Part shown: positions 34,646 to 44,517 of the stretch, one piece after another
Layout: each line of letters begins with the position of its first letter
Numbering within the stretch: position 1 is the first letter of the stretch
DNA from: Roseomonas gilardii
GTDB taxonomy: Bacteria > Pseudomonadota > Alphaproteobacteria > Acetobacterales > Acetobacteraceae
DNA: 64,000 nt
Assembly: GCF_001941945.1 (NCBI RefSeq)
Contig: NZ_CP015585.1
Location: 1-64,000 of the forward strand
Direction of reading: 5' to 3'
Notes under the pieces: generated by a model
The model's input: only the letters and a program-made list of their open reading frames with translations
Databases searched by the model: none
Told to the model about the DNA's origin: nothing
Position numbers and translations under genes: made by a program

Positions 34646-35287
34646 CTATGTCAGCGTAACGAGCAGAGCCTGCGCCACGGCCGCTTGGCAGGGCTCGATC
34701 ACCGGCAAGCCTAGCGCATCCTCCAGGAAGCGCCGGTGCCCGGCCATGCCGGCGCAGCCAAGGATCACGCTGTCCGCCCCCCGCACCTTCAGCGCCTGCC
34801 CGAGTTCGAGCAGGCGGGGCCGGGGTCCTTCCGTGCCCGTCAGGACCTCCATGGGCAGGTTCAGCGGCAGGCTGGCGACGCAGCGCGCCTCCAGGCCCAT
34901 GGCCTGCAACACGCGGCGCTGACGCTGCACGCTCGCCTCGACGAAGGCGACGATGCCGAAACGCTCGCCCCGCGCCATTGCGGCGGCGATGCCGGAACGC
35001 AGCGCGCCGAGGACCGGCCGCGGGGTCACGTTGCGGAGCAGGTCGATGGCCGGGTCTGAGACGCAGGCGATGACATAGGCCTCGGCCGGCTCTGCCTCCA
35101 CGAGACGGCAGAGCGGCTCGGCCACGGCGTGCCAGTCGCGCCAGGTCGCGATGGCTGGCGGCCCCTCCGGCAGGCCGGTCACCTCCAGCCGCGGACCATG
35201 TGTCAGGGCCAGGGATTGCACCGAATCCCGGATCGTGTCGGTGCAGCTCGCGGAACTATTCGGGTTGATCACCAGGATGCGGGACAT
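34646..35287 (-). CDS. Asp/Glu/hydantoin racemase family protein
   Basis: 213 residues from the ATG at 35,287. The start SRILVINPNSSASCTDTIRD is the hallmark of hydantoin-racemase-like enzymes. The two catalytic cysteines are visible in YVIACVSDPAIDLL and VILGCAGMAGHRR. These enzymes invert the stereocentre of 5-substituted hydantoins or acidic amino acids without a cofactor. It is the last gene of the nitrogen-compound cluster, which fits a role in feeding a stereospecific amidohydrolase/carbamoylase pathway. Confidence 0.85.
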   Translation of the reverse strand: MSRILVINPNSSASCTDTIRDSVQSLALTHGPRLEVTGLPEGPPAIATWRDWHAVAEPLCRLVEAEPAEAYVIACVSDPAIDLLRNVTPRPVLGALRSGIAAAMARGERFGIVAFVEASVQRQRRVLQAMGLEARCVASLPLNLPMEVLTGTEGPRPRLLELGQALKVRGADSVILGCAGMAGHRRFLEDALGLPVIEPCQAAVAQALLVTLT

Positions 35288-35327
35288 GCTGGGGTCTTTC
35301 CTGCAAGACGAGTCGTCTGGCGCGGGG

Positions 35328-36710
35328 TCAGCCTTCGAAGGCCGCCCGCGCCTCGGGGAGATCCCAGATCCGCCGGATCGCCGCCACTCCGGCCTCCGTG
35401 ATCGCCGCCGGATCGCCATGCAGGTAGCGGCCGCCCTGGAGGAGCAGGCGCCCATCGACCATCACCGCATCCACATTGCCACGGTTGGCGAGCCAGACGA
35501 GAGCACGCCGGGGGTCGTGGAGCGGCTGGAGATGCGGATGGCTGAGGTCGATCACAGTCAGGTCAGCAGTGGCACCCGGGCAGATGCGTCCGAGATCCGG
35601 CCGCGTGATCGCCGCGGCGGCCCCGGTGGTGACCGCGGCGATGATCTCGCCGGATGCGGCGGTTTCGGCCTTGCCCGAAACGATCTTAGAGATCATGGCC
35701 GCGGCGTTCATCTCCCCCAGCAGGTCCATGTTGTAGCCGTCGGTCCCAATCAGCGTCCGCACGCCATGGCCGGCGAAGCGTCCGAAGGCCGCCGTGGTCC
35801 CGGCGCGAGCGAAGACCCGCGGGCAGTTCAGGACCGTGGCACCGCGCGACGCCATCAGGCGAAGGTCGTCATCCGTGCTGTCCACGCAATGCGCGGCCAG
35901 GAGGTCGGGCGCGAGCAGGCCGAGCCAGTCGAGATACTCCGCCGGTGTCCGGTCATAGCGCGACCGGATGGTGGCGACCTCGCCCCTGCTCTGCGCCAGA
36001 TGGGTGGTGATGGGCACGCCGAGTTCCCGCGCCCGCGCCGCCAGGGTGCGCAGCAGGTCCGGGCCGCAAGTATCCGTGGCATGCGGGCTCATCGCCAGCC
36101 GGATGCGGCCGGAATCCCGCCCTTCCCAGGTGGTGTGGAGTTCGTTCCAGCGGGCGAGGTCCGCAGCGCCGTCATCGCCGGCATAGGTGACCTGCCCGTC
36201 CTGTCCCGCCTTCGCATCCGCCGTGGAGAAGAGATAGGGCGCGCCGTAGAAGCGGATGCCCATCTCCTCCGCCGCGTCGAACATCTCCGGGATGCCGTTG
36301 CGGAAGGGCTCCATCACCGTGGTGGCACCACCGCTCAGGAGCTGCAGGATCCCCAGCCGTGCGATGGCCAGGCGCTCCTCCCGCGACAGGATCTCGATGC
36401 CGCGCTTCGTCAGCGGCAGCAACACCGTATAGACAATGCTCTGGTTGTTCTTCCGCCCGGCCCCATCCTCGGTATGGGTGCGCGCCACGGCTTCGCTGAA
36501 GCAGTGGTTGTGCAGGTTCAGCAGCCCGGGCAGGACGAAGCGGCCCGGGGCGTCCAGCACTGTCCCGGCCCCGTCGGGCCGGCTCTCCGTGATGGCGGCG
36601 ATGCCGCGCCCTTCCGTGAGCACCCATCGGTCACGCAGGACGACGGGCTTCCCCTCCTGCTCGGAGAGGACGTAAGAGCCGAAGATGGCGGTGGTACCAG
36701 GAGACTGCAC
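35328..36710 (-). CDS. amidohydrolase (TRZ/ATZ, cytosine-deaminase-like)
   Basis: 460 residues from a GTG at 36,710 (AAGGA seven bases upstream). Metal ligands are visible: HNH in VLPGLLNLHNHCFSEA, a His in PITTHLAQSRGE, a His in LLAAHCVDSTDD and Asp in TLIGTDGYNMDL. The N- and C-terminal beta-sandwich parts of metal-dependent amidohydrolases are present (VMVDGRLLLQGGRYL). Substrates of this family are cyclic amides or aminated heterocycles; the genes around it suggest a cyclic ureide or hydantoin-like compound, but this is inference. Confidence 0.85.
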   Translation of the reverse strand: MQSPGTTAIFGSYVLSEQEGKPVVLRDRWVLTEGRGIAAITESRPDGAGTVLDAPGRFVLPGLLNLHNHCFSEAVARTHTEDGAGRKNNQSIVYTVLLPLTKRGIEILSREERLAIARLGILQLLSGGATTVMEPFRNGIPEMFDAAEEMGIRFYGAPYLFSTADAKAGQDGQVTYAGDDGAADLARWNELHTTWEGRDSGRIRLAMSPHATDTCGPDLLRTLAARARELGVPITTHLAQSRGEVATIRSRYDRTPAEYLDWLGLLAPDLLAAHCVDSTDDDLRLMASRGATVLNCPRVFARAGTTAAFGRFAGHGVRTLIGTDGYNMDLLGEMNAAAMISKIVSGKAETAASGEIIAAVTTGAAAAITRPDLGRICPGATADLTVIDLSHPHLQPLHDPRRALVWLANRGNVDAVMVDGRLLLQGGRYLHGDPAAITEAGVAAIRRIWDLPEARAAFEG

Positions 36711-36769
36711 AGCGTGGTCCTTCCGAACAGGTCGGGAAGCCGCTCCGTGACGGGAGTGGCGGACGAGGC

Positions 36770-38359
36770 TCAGGCGGGGCGGACGTTCCAGAACACGGCT
36801 GTGCCGTCCCCGATTCCGGTGATGGCTGCGCGGTGCACAGAGGGCTGGAAATACTGTCCGATCGGGTAGAAGGGCACTTCCTCCATCGCCGCCTGCTGAA
36901 TCTCGCGGCAGATACGCTGCTGTTCCGCCAGTTCGCCCGCGGCCAGCCACTGGTCACGCAGCGCAGGAATCCTCTCGCTCCTGTACCAGCCCGGATAGGC
37001 GCCCTCCCCCTGCAGGGTCAGGTGCCCCGCCGGGTTGAGCCAGTCGATACCTTGCCAATTCGCGGCGACGGCGCTCCAGCCTCCCTGCTCCACAGGATCA
37101 CGCCGGTTGCGACGCGTCAGCACGGAGGCAAAATCCAGGGACACGGTCTCCACATTCATGCCCGCCTGCCGGAACATGTCTGCTGCCACATCGCCCAAGG
37201 GCTTCTGAGCCAGGGAGTCGGCGGGGATCAGAACCACCACCTTCTCTCCGTTGTAGCCGGCAGCCGCCAAGTCGCGCTTCACCCTGTCCAGATCGCGCGC
37301 ACCCTTCAACGGCTCCAGCCCCGCCTCGCTGGCCATCGGCGTGCCCGGGCAGAAGAAGCCCGCCGGGCTGTGATGGAACTCGGGATTCTCGCCCGCCACC
37401 GCCATCATGAAGGCTTCCTGGTCGACCGCACCCCAGAGGGCACGGCGGATCGCCGGGTTGTTGAAGGGTGGCTGCAGGTGGTTCACCTGCAGGATGCAGT
37501 TGAAGCCACGCGGATCGAGCACCCTGATCCGCAGGTTCCTGTCACGGCGCAGGAGCGGCAGAAGGTCGTGCGGCGTCGCTTCCTGCCAGTCCTGTTCGCC
37601 CGATTGCAGCGCGGAAGCACCGGTCGCTGCATCGGGCATGGTCGTCCACTCGACGCGATCGTAGTGCACGACCTTGCCCCCCGCAGTCCAGTCGGCGGTC
37701 TCCTGGCGAGGGACGTAGCGCTCGAAGCGCTCATAGACGTTCCGCGCGCCAGGAACGCGCTCGTCCGCCCTGAAACGAAAGGGGCCGCTGCCGATCACCT
37801 CCGGGATCTGCTTGAACGGGTCGGTCGCGGCCAGGCGTTCCGGCATCATGAAACAGGCCTGGATCGCCGCCTTGCCCAGGGCCTGCGGCAGCAGAGGAAA
37901 GGGCCGCCTCAGGCGGAAGCGGATCGTCCGGTCATCCGGAGCGGAAACTTCGTCGGTGGCCGCCATCAGCGCGCCGCCGAAGGCATCACGTCGAGCCCAG
38001 CGCCGGATGCTGGCCACGCAATCCTTCGCCAGCACCGGGTCGCCATCGTGCCAGAGCAGCCCCGGACGGAGGGTCAGGTTCCAGAGTTTCCCGTCCGCCT
38101 CGACCCGGTGCCCCTCCACCATCTGCGGCGAGACCTCGAGCTTCGAATTGATGCCGTAGAGCGTGTCGAAGACCATGAAGCCATGGTTCCGCGACACCTG
38201 GGCGGTGCTGAAGATCGGGTCCGTGAAGGCGAGATCAATCACCGGGATGAAGCGTAGCGTCGTGGCGGAAGCCGCGCGCGCCAAGCCGGGAAGCGAGAGA
38301 CCCGGCAGAGCCAGGGCCGAGGTGGCGGCGGTACGGAGAAGCGTGCGGCGGTGCATCAT
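36770..38359 (-). CDS. peptide/nickel-type ABC transporter substrate-binding protein (SBP_bac_5)
   Basis: 529 residues. A twin-arginine-like leader (MHRRTLLRTAATSALALPGL) precedes a family 5 binding protein: LTLRPGLLWHDGDPVLAKDC, the GSGPFRF block, PFNNPAIRRALWGAVDQEAF and a C-terminal NWQGIDWLNPAGH. It should bind an oligopeptide or other bulky solute in the periplasm. No cognate permease or ATPase of the peptide class is in the window, so it either uses a system elsewhere or is an orphan. Confidence 0.88.
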   Translation of the reverse strand: MMHRRTLLRTAATSALALPGLSLPGLARAASATTLRFIPVIDLAFTDPIFSTAQVSRNHGFMVFDTLYGINSKLEVSPQMVEGHRVEADGKLWNLTLRPGLLWHDGDPVLAKDCVASIRRWARRDAFGGALMAATDEVSAPDDRTIRFRLRRPFPLLPQALGKAAIQACFMMPERLAATDPFKQIPEVIGSGPFRFRADERVPGARNVYERFERYVPRQETADWTAGGKVVHYDRVEWTTMPDAATGASALQSGEQDWQEATPHDLLPLLRRDRNLRIRVLDPRGFNCILQVNHLQPPFNNPAIRRALWGAVDQEAFMMAVAGENPEFHHSPAGFFCPGTPMASEAGLEPLKGARDLDRVKRDLAAAGYNGEKVVVLIPADSLAQKPLGDVAADMFRQAGMNVETVSLDFASVLTRRNRRDPVEQGGWSAVAANWQGIDWLNPAGHLTLQGEGAYPGWYRSERIPALRDQWLAAGELAEQQRICREIQQAAMEEVPFYPIGQYFQPSVHRAAITGIGDGTAVFWNVRPA

Positions 38360-38416
38360 GTGTTCTGGTCCTGCCGAAGTCTTTCAGTCGCGGGCCGGCA
38401 TCGCCGGACGAGACCC

Positions 38417-39241
38417 TTACTGGCCCGCATCGATGGTGATGGCCGTCAGGGCCTGTTTCTCGAGCCCATGCTTGCGCAAGATCGCGCCATAGGTTCCGTC
38501 GGCGATCAGGCGGGATAGCGCAGCGGCGATGGCATCGCGGAGTTCCGGCTTGGACTTGCTGAAGGCCATGCCGGACAGGTTTCGTGAGATCGGGTCGCCG
38601 ATCGCGACGAAGACGCCAGGGTTCTGTTGAGAAAGATAGACCACGTATTCGGCGCCTAGGATCGCGCCGTCGGCACGGCCCTGTTGCAGGTCGGTGCGCG
38701 CGGCGGCCGCGCCCTCGGTGCCGATCACGCGCAGCGGCGTCTTTCCCTTGGCCACGCAATTGGCTTCACTCCAGGCCTGTGCCTGCGGGAAGTAGTTGGT
38801 GGTGCGGGGCGTGGCGACCGAGCGGCCACAGAAATCCGTGGCCTCCCTGGCACCCTTCTGCTGCGCCACCGTGGTGAAGATCTGCGCGCCGGTGCTGATA
38901 TAGTCCACGAAGCTGAGCTGCTCGCGCCGCGCGGGCAGGTCGGTCATGGAGGTGCCGCTGAAGTCCACCCGGTCCGTGGCGATCGAGGGAATGAGTTGGG
39001 CGAAGGACATCTCCTCCCAGCGGAGCGAGATGCCGAGTTCCTTCCCAAGCGCCGTCACCAGATCGACATTGACGCCGCGTCGCTCGTTGGTCGCGGGATC
39101 CTTATAGGCCATCGGTGGATAGGTGGCCTCGATCCCCACGCGCAGCTCACCCTGCGCGCGGATGGATTCCGGCAAGGTCTGCGCCGCCACCGACAGTGGC
39201 ATCAGCAGGGCGGTGGCGAGAAGGAGGCGCTTCAACATCAT
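38417..39241 (-). CDS. polar amino acid ABC transporter binding protein 1 (SBP_bac_3)
   Basis: 274 residues with a signal peptide (LLLATALLMPLSVAAQ). Family 3 features: LRVGIEATYPPMAYKDP, VNVDLVTALGKELG and the central PSIATDRVDFSGTSMTDLPA; a paired cysteine (FCGRS, ANCVA) is shared with its two paralogues upstream. The start overlaps the deacetylase stop (ATGATG). It should deliver an amino-acid-like solute to the permease encoded at 42,594. Confidence 0.9.
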   Translation of the reverse strand: MMLKRLLLATALLMPLSVAAQTLPESIRAQGELRVGIEATYPPMAYKDPATNERRGVNVDLVTALGKELGISLRWEEMSFAQLIPSIATDRVDFSGTSMTDLPARREQLSFVDYISTGAQIFTTVAQQKGAREATDFCGRSVATPRTTNYFPQAQAWSEANCVAKGKTPLRVIGTEGAAAARTDLQQGRADGAILGAEYVVYLSQQNPGVFVAIGDPISRNLSGMAFSKSKPELRDAIAAALSRLIADGTYGAILRKHGLEKQALTAITIDAGQ

Positions 39242-40113
39242 GCTAACTTACCCTCCTCGCAGGCGACGAAATGTGCTGCGATCTCCTGGCCGGTGGCGAT
39301 CCAGACATCGCCGTATTCGCGGGTGTGGCGCAAGAAGTTGCGCAGCAACCGCAGCCGCATCGGCCGGCCGCTGCATTGCGGATGCAGCACGGTGGTGACC
39401 ATGCCACCCCAGTCGCGCGTCTCGGCCAGCTCGTCCTGCCAGATTGACAGGACGTGCTCCGCGGGGAACATCGGGCGCGGGCTGTAGCGCTGCGACAGGC
39501 CGTAGAGCCAATCGTCATAGGTCATGGTGACCGGCAGCTCGATCAGCCCGGGGCGGCCGTCATCGAGGAGGTGGCGATAAGGACGCACATCGTCACGCCA
39601 GGAGGAGGAATAGAGCAGCCCCTTCTCCTTCAGCAGCACGCGAAGCTCCTCGCAGCTCTCGCCCGAGGGAGCGCGGTAGCCTAGCGGCACCACGCCGAGG
39701 CGGCGCTTCAGAACCTCCAGCCCGCGCTCCACCTCCTCCACCAGCATGGGATCACCCGGCATCGGCATCAGGTGGTGGAAGCCGTGATGGCCGATCTCGT
39801 GCCCATCCTTCAGGATGGCCTCGCACATCGCTGGATGGGCCTCGACCGACCAGCCCGTGATGAAGAAAGTGGCTTTCAGATCCTCCTGCCGCAGCAGTTC
39901 CAGGAGCTTCGGAACGCCGACGCGTGCCTCGAAGCCGCCGAAGGACATGGTGACCAGTTCCTGGAACCGCGCCGGGTCCTTCGCCGTCCAGGCCGTTTCG
40001 GCGTCCACGTCGAAGGACAGGAACATCGCGGCCTTGTGGCCCGCCGGCCAGGGATATTGCGGAGCCAGCTGCGCACGGTTGGCCGGGTGCAGGGGAACGC
40101 GTTCAGTGGTCAT
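39238..40113 (-). CDS. NodB-type polysaccharide deacetylase family protein
   Basis: 291 residues from the ATG at 40,113, preferred over 40,131 because GGGGAAGG lies just upstream and the stop of the previous gene is cleared. Catalytic features: FLSFDVDAETAW (Asp pair), HEIGHHGFHH (zinc His pair), and GYRAPSGE (Arg). In this subfamily (PuuE-like allantoinases and related enzymes) the fold hydrolyses cyclic ureides or amides rather than chitin. In a cluster with a racemase and an N-carbamoyl hydrolase, a ring-opening amidase is a reasonable reading. It has no signal peptide. Confidence 0.8.
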   Translation of the reverse strand: MTTERVPLHPANRAQLAPQYPWPAGHKAAMFLSFDVDAETAWTAKDPARFQELVTMSFGGFEARVGVPKLLELLRQEDLKATFFITGWSVEAHPAMCEAILKDGHEIGHHGFHHLMPMPGDPMLVEEVERGLEVLKRRLGVVPLGYRAPSGESCEELRVLLKEKGLLYSSSWRDDVRPYRHLLDDGRPGLIELPVTMTYDDWLYGLSQRYSPRPMFPAEHVLSIWQDELAETRDWGGMVTTVLHPQCSGRPMRLRLLRNFLRHTREYGDVWIATGQEIAAHFVACEEGKLA

Positions 40114-40117
40114 CTTG

Positions 40118-40939
40118 TCAGCCTTCCCCATTGATCGTCACCTTCTCCACGGCACTCGGCGTCAGGTTCCATTTGGTGAGAAGGGCGGCATAACTGCCAT
40201 CCGCCATCATCCCGCGCAGCGCCTCGGCCAGTGCTGTCCGCAGTGCCTCGGCATCCTTGGCAGTCCCGATCCCCATCAGCGTGTACTCAACCGGCTCGCC
40301 GACCAGGGCATAGGTGTTCGGTTCCTGCGCCATGATATACGGCAGCGTCTCGTTGCCCTGCATGGCGGCATCGATACGGCCCTGGCGGAGCTGGGTGCGG
40401 GCATCGGCCGAGCCTTCCGTGCCAACAACACGGATCGCGGGCCTGCCCTTGGCGACGCACTCCGCGTCGCTGAACTGCCTCAATACGTTCACGTAGTTCG
40501 TACGGCGGCTGGCGCCCACTGCCTTGCCGCAAAGCGCATCCCGGTTCGGGAACTCGGCGGCACGCGAGGCCTGGGTGAAGATCTGCGAACCGGAGCGCAG
40601 ATAATCGACGAAGTTCGCGACGCCTCTACGCTCTGGCGTGTCGCTCATGCCCGACAGGATGAGATCCACGCGCCCGGTACGGAGCGAGGCGATCATCTGA
40701 TCGAAGGTCGTCTCCTGCCACTGCATCTTGACGCCGAGACGCTTGGCCAGGGTCTCGCCCAGCTCCACATCGAAGCCCGTGAGTTGATTGGTCGCCGGAT
40801 CGCGCAGTTCCAGGGGCGGATAGTTGGGTACGATCGCCGTCACGATGCTGCCACGCGAGCGGATGCTTTCGGGCAGTTCAGCCGCCTGGGCGGCTAGCGG
40901 CAGCAGAGCGACCGCAGTGAGAAGCAGCGTCCTGAACAT
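40118..40939 (-). CDS. polar amino acid ABC transporter binding protein 2 (SBP_bac_3)
   Basis: 273 residues with a signal peptide (LLLTAVALLPLAAQAAE). The IVTAIVPNYPPLELRDPATN start and the central MIASLRTGRVDLILSGMSDT mark family 3. A cysteine pair (ALCGKA, AECVA) matches the other two paralogues. It lies 15 bases downstream of paralogue 3 and is clearly homologous to both neighbours, so these are gene duplicates that have diverged in the binding pocket. Confidence 0.9.
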   Translation of the reverse strand: MFRTLLLTAVALLPLAAQAAELPESIRSRGSIVTAIVPNYPPLELRDPATNQLTGFDVELGETLAKRLGVKMQWQETTFDQMIASLRTGRVDLILSGMSDTPERRGVANFVDYLRSGSQIFTQASRAAEFPNRDALCGKAVGASRRTNYVNVLRQFSDAECVAKGRPAIRVVGTEGSADARTQLRQGRIDAAMQGNETLPYIMAQEPNTYALVGEPVEYTLMGIGTAKDAEALRTALAEALRGMMADGSYAALLTKWNLTPSAVEKVTINGEG

Positions 40940-40954
40940 CGGTTTCCCCTTTCG

Positions 40955-41818
40955 TCAGGGTGTGGTGGAAGATGCGATCGCATTGCGTGCCAGATCATGC
41001 CGCGCGAGTATGGCGGCATAGCTCCCATCCGCGATGCTCTGTTCCAGCGCCCAGCGCATGGCATCGCGCAGCTGGCTGGATTTCTTCACGAAGGCCATGC
41101 CGATCGTCAGGCGGTTCAAAGGCTCTCCCACCATGACATAGGTTCCCGCTTCCTGTGCCATCGTATAAGGCACCGATTCGCTGCTCTGCACGACCGCATC
41201 GACGCGGGACTGGCGGAGCTGCAGCCGAGCCTCGGGCGTTCCCTCCGTGGCCTGGATCTGGATCGCCGGACGACCCTGGGCTACGCAATGCGTGTCGCTC
41301 CATGCCCGCATTGCGGCATCGAAGCCGTTCCGGCGGTTGGCACCCAGACGCAGGCCGCATAGTCCCTCGGGGCCCGCAATCGGGGTGTGCGAGGCCAGGG
41401 TGTAGATCTGCATCCCGGAGGTCAGATAGTCGACATAGTCCAGCCGATCGGCAGATTCCGGCCGGTTCAGCATGCTGAAGGCCATGTCCACGCGCCCGGT
41501 TGCCATGGCATTGATCGCGGACTCATAGGACGTGTCCTGCCACTCCACGCGCAGGCCGAGGCGCTTCGCCAGATCGGCGGCCAAGTCCACATCCACGCCG
41601 ACAAGACGGTTGTCAGCGGGCAGCTTGTAGGCCATCGGCGGGAAAGACGCGAAGAGTGCGATCACCAGCGTGCCGCGGGCCGCGATCTCGACCGGCAGCG
41701 GCGGTACCGCTGCCCATGACGCGATCGGCGGCAGCATACCCAGCGCTGCCAGCGCCAGCAGGCAACGCCGGCGCGGCGTCCCTGCCTTCCCGTTCATGGC
41801 TTTGTTGCCGGGCTTCAT
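40955..41818 (-). CDS. polar amino acid ABC transporter binding protein 3 (SBP_bac_3)
   Basis: 287 residues from the ATG at 41,818, which has AAGGAG six bases upstream; the ATG at 41,833 does not. Signal peptide LLALAALGMLPPIASWA. Family 3 features LVIALFASFPPMAYKLPADN and AINAMATGRVDMAFSMLNRP. It is next to the transporter ATPase, so it is the most likely cognate binding protein, with paralogues 1 and 2 extending the substrate range. Confidence 0.9.
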   Translation of the reverse strand: MKPGNKAMNGKAGTPRRRCLLALAALGMLPPIASWAAVPPLPVEIAARGTLVIALFASFPPMAYKLPADNRLVGVDVDLAADLAKRLGLRVEWQDTSYESAINAMATGRVDMAFSMLNRPESADRLDYVDYLTSGMQIYTLASHTPIAGPEGLCGLRLGANRRNGFDAAMRAWSDTHCVAQGRPAIQIQATEGTPEARLQLRQSRVDAVVQSSESVPYTMAQEAGTYVMVGEPLNRLTIGMAFVKKSSQLRDAMRWALEQSIADGSYAAILARHDLARNAIASSTTP

Positions 41819-41829
41819 CCGATGCTCCT

Positions 41830-42597
41830 TCATGAAAGGACTGCGGCGAGGAAAGCACGCGTGCGTTCCTCCCGAGGGGTGCCGAGGACCTCCTCTGCCG
41901 TTCCGGCTTCTACGATGGCGCCGCCGTCCATGAACACGACACGGTCCGCCACCTCACGCGCGAAGGCGAGTTCGTGCGTCACCACCATCATCGTCATGCC
42001 CGAGGCGGCGAGTGTCTTCATGGCCTGCAAGACCTCTCCCACCAGCTCGGGGTCGAGCGCACTCGTCGGCTCATCGAAGAGCATCAGCTTCGGCTGCATC
42101 GCAACAGCCCGGCAGATCGCCACGCGCTGCTGCTGGCCGCCGGACAGGTTGGCGGGGTAGGACGCCTCCTTATCTGCCAACCCGACACGGGCCAGCAAGG
42201 CGCGCGCCTCGGCAGTGGCTTCGTTCCGGCCGCGGCCCTGGACCCGTACCGGTCCCTCGATGATATTCTCCAGCGCCGTCATATGTGCGAAGAGGTTGAA
42301 GCGCTGGAAGACCATGCCCGTGGAGAGGCGCTGCCGCGCGATCTCCTTCTCCGTCAGCGGGTGAAGCCGGTTGCCCTCGACGCGGAAGCCATTCAGATGA
42401 CCGTCGATCCAGATCGCGCCGCGATCAGGCTGAACGAGCTGGTTCACGCAACGTAGCAAGGTCGTCTTGCCCGATCCGGAAGCGCCAATCAGGCACAGCA
42501 CCTCGCCGGGATGAATGTCGAGGGAGACGCCTTTCAGAGCCTGGAACTCGCCGAAATTCTTGCGGACATCGACGATGGAAACCAGTGGGCGGCTCAT
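41830..42597 (-). CDS. polar amino acid ABC transporter ATP-binding protein
   Basis: 255 residues from the ATG at 42,597, overlapping the permease stop. Walker [10 protein letters not shown], the Q-loop [12 protein letters not shown], the signature LSGGQQQR and Walker [14 protein letters not shown] are all present, with VVTHE as the switch. The region is the GlnQ/HisP type. It energises uptake through the permease next door. Confidence 0.95.
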   Translation of the reverse strand: MSRPLVSIVDVRKNFGEFQALKGVSLDIHPGEVLCLIGASGSGKTTLLRCVNQLVQPDRGAIWIDGHLNGFRVEGNRLHPLTEKEIARQRLSTGMVFQRFNLFAHMTALENIIEGPVRVQGRGRNEATAEARALLARVGLADKEASYPANLSGGQQQRVAICRAVAMQPKLMLFDEPTSALDPELVGEVLQAMKTLAASGMTMMVVTHELAFAREVADRVVFMDGGAIVEAGTAEEVLGTPREERTRAFLAAVLS

Positions 42598-43436
42598 CGG
42601 CTGGCTCCTGTTCCACGCGAGAAACGCTTCTCCAGCAGGGCCTGCGCCGGGGTGAGGATCGAGATCACCACCAGGTACCAGAACGCCGCTACCATCAACA
42701 GCTCGATGACCCGCGAATTGGCGTAGTAGATGTTCTGCGCGTTGTGCAGGATCTCCGAGAACTGGATCACGCTGGCCAGCGACGTCGCCTTGACCATGCC
42801 GATGAACTCGTTGCCCAGTGGTGGAATGATCACGCGCATGGCCTGGGGGAAGATGATCCGCCGCAGCGCCTTCAGCCGGGTCATGCCGATGGATTTGGCC
42901 GCCTCGTACTGGCCATTGTCGACTGAGAGCATGCCGGCGCGGATGACCTCGGAGGTGTAGGCACCCTGATTGATGCCCAGGCCAAGTAAAGCTGCCACGG
43001 CGGGGGTGATGACCTCGACCGTGCGGAAGGAGAACAGACCTGGAATGCCGAGAGTGGGAAAGATCAGTGCGAGGTTGAACCAGAGCAGGAGCTGCAGGAT
43101 CAGCGGAGTTCCACGGAACAGCCAAGCATAAGCCAGAGAAACACCCTGCAGTACCGGATTCTCGGACATGCGCATGACCGCAGCGAGCACACCGAGAATG
43201 ATGCCGAGTGCCATGGCAGCGATCGACATCAGGATGGTGTTCGCCAGCCCATCCATGATCGCCTTCACGGTCAGGAACTGACCGACCGTTTTCCAGTCGA
43301 TGTCACCGATTGCGAAAGCCCGCACCAGTCCGAACAGGAGGATGACGATCACCCCCACCGCGATCCAGCGACCGTAATGACGCCGCGACATGATGATATG
43401 CCCGGAAATATCGGGCAGGGCATAAGGTGTGGTCAT
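42594..43436 (-). CDS. polar amino acid ABC transporter permease (HisMQ family)
   Basis: 280 residues, about five or more membrane helices. The EAA loop is visible as [20 protein letters not shown], ending in [18 protein letters not shown]. Only one permease gene is present, so the transporter would use a homodimer. The start is 140 bases after the carbamoylase-like gene. Confidence 0.93.
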   Translation of the reverse strand: MTTPYALPDISGHIIMSRRHYGRWIAVGVIVILLFGLVRAFAIGDIDWKTVGQFLTVKAIMDGLANTILMSIAAMALGIILGVLAAVMRMSENPVLQGVSLAYAWLFRGTPLILQLLLWFNLALIFPTLGIPGLFSFRTVEVITPAVAALLGLGINQGAYTSEVIRAGMLSVDNGQYEAAKSIGMTRLKALRRIIFPQAMRVIIPPLGNEFIGMVKATSLASVIQFSEILHNAQNIYYANSRVIELLMVAAFWYLVVISILTPAQALLEKRFSRGTGASR

Positions 43437-43576
43437 CGGGCCATCCTTGTCTCGCCAGCACGGACGTCATCTCTGCCTAGCCGGCATGAGGACGCAGTCT
43501 CGGGTAAAGGGGGAGGGAAAAGCAGGCCGATCTTACGTCGTCCTGAGACAGTCCCACTCGAGCTGGGGGAAGCGGA

Positions 43577-44517
43577 TCAGTCGGGGGTGATGGCGCCGAC
43601 CTGCTCGGTGATGCGGCGGTAGTGCTCGGGGCGGCGATGGGCGGCGAAGTTGAACATCTTCTCCTTGCCCTGGCGGCAGGCGTCGAGGTCGCAATCGGCG
43701 ACGATCACCTCGTCGCCCAGGCTCTGCGCCTGCGCCACGATCACCCCGTTCGGATCGACGATCACCGAGCTGCCGATCAGCCCCGACCCGTCCTCATTGC
43801 CGGCCTTGGCCACGCTCACCGCCCAGGTCGCGTTCATGTAGGCATTCGCCTGCGCCGCGAGGTTGGAGTGGAAGGTCCGGATCTCCTCGTTCTCCGTGCT
43901 GCCGCCATTCGGGTCATAGGCGGCGGAGTTGTAGCCGATCAGCATCAGCTCCACGCCCTGCAGCCCATAGGCGCGCCAGGCTTCCGGCCAGCGGCGGTCG
44001 TTGCAGATCAGCATGCCCATCACCGGCCGGCCCCATGCCTCCGGCCCGCGGAAGGCCTCGAAGCCCTGGCGCCATATTCGAAGTAGCGCTTCTCCAACTG
44101 CTGGAAGCGGTCGCCCGGGCGAGGCTCGACCGAGCCGGGGAGATGCACCTTGCGGTACCGGGCGAGGATGCTGCCGTCCGGCGCGGTGGTGATGGCGCTG
44201 TTGAAGCGCTGCCCCTCCGGCGTGCGCTCGGCATAGCCGACATAGAAGCCCACCCCCAGCGCCTTCGCGCGGTCGAAGAGCGGCTGCACCTGCGGGTTGG
44301 GCATGGCGCTCTCGTAGTACTGGTCGAGTTCCGCTCCCTCCAGCAGCCAACGGGGGAAGAAGGTGGTGAAGGCCAGTTCGGGGAAGACCACGAGCTGCGC
44401 CCCCTGGTCTGCCGCCTGTTCCAGCAGTGCGATCAGGCGGGCCAGCACCGCCTCCCGGCTGTCCGCGCGCTGGGTTGGGCCCATCTGGGCGGCGGCGAGG
44501 CGGAGCAGGCGGGGCAT
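43577..44517 (-). pseudogene. carbon-nitrogen hydrolase (N-carbamoyl-D-amino acid hydrolase-like), frameshifted
   Basis: The first frame (ATG at 44,517, GAGG upstream) gives residues 1-149 with Glu47 (VVFPELAF) and Lys123 (ARYRKVHLPG). The protein continues in another frame as QGFEAFRGPEAWG, with the catalytic Cys in GMLICNDRRWPEA and the end HRRPEHYRRITEQ. The shift falls near 44,066-44,070 and is explained by one missing base. Glu-Lys-Cys are the nitrilase-superfamily triad, and the spacing matches N-carbamoyl-D-amino acid amidohydrolase. If the base is truly missing, the enzyme is dead; a sequencing error is possible. Confidence 0.85.
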
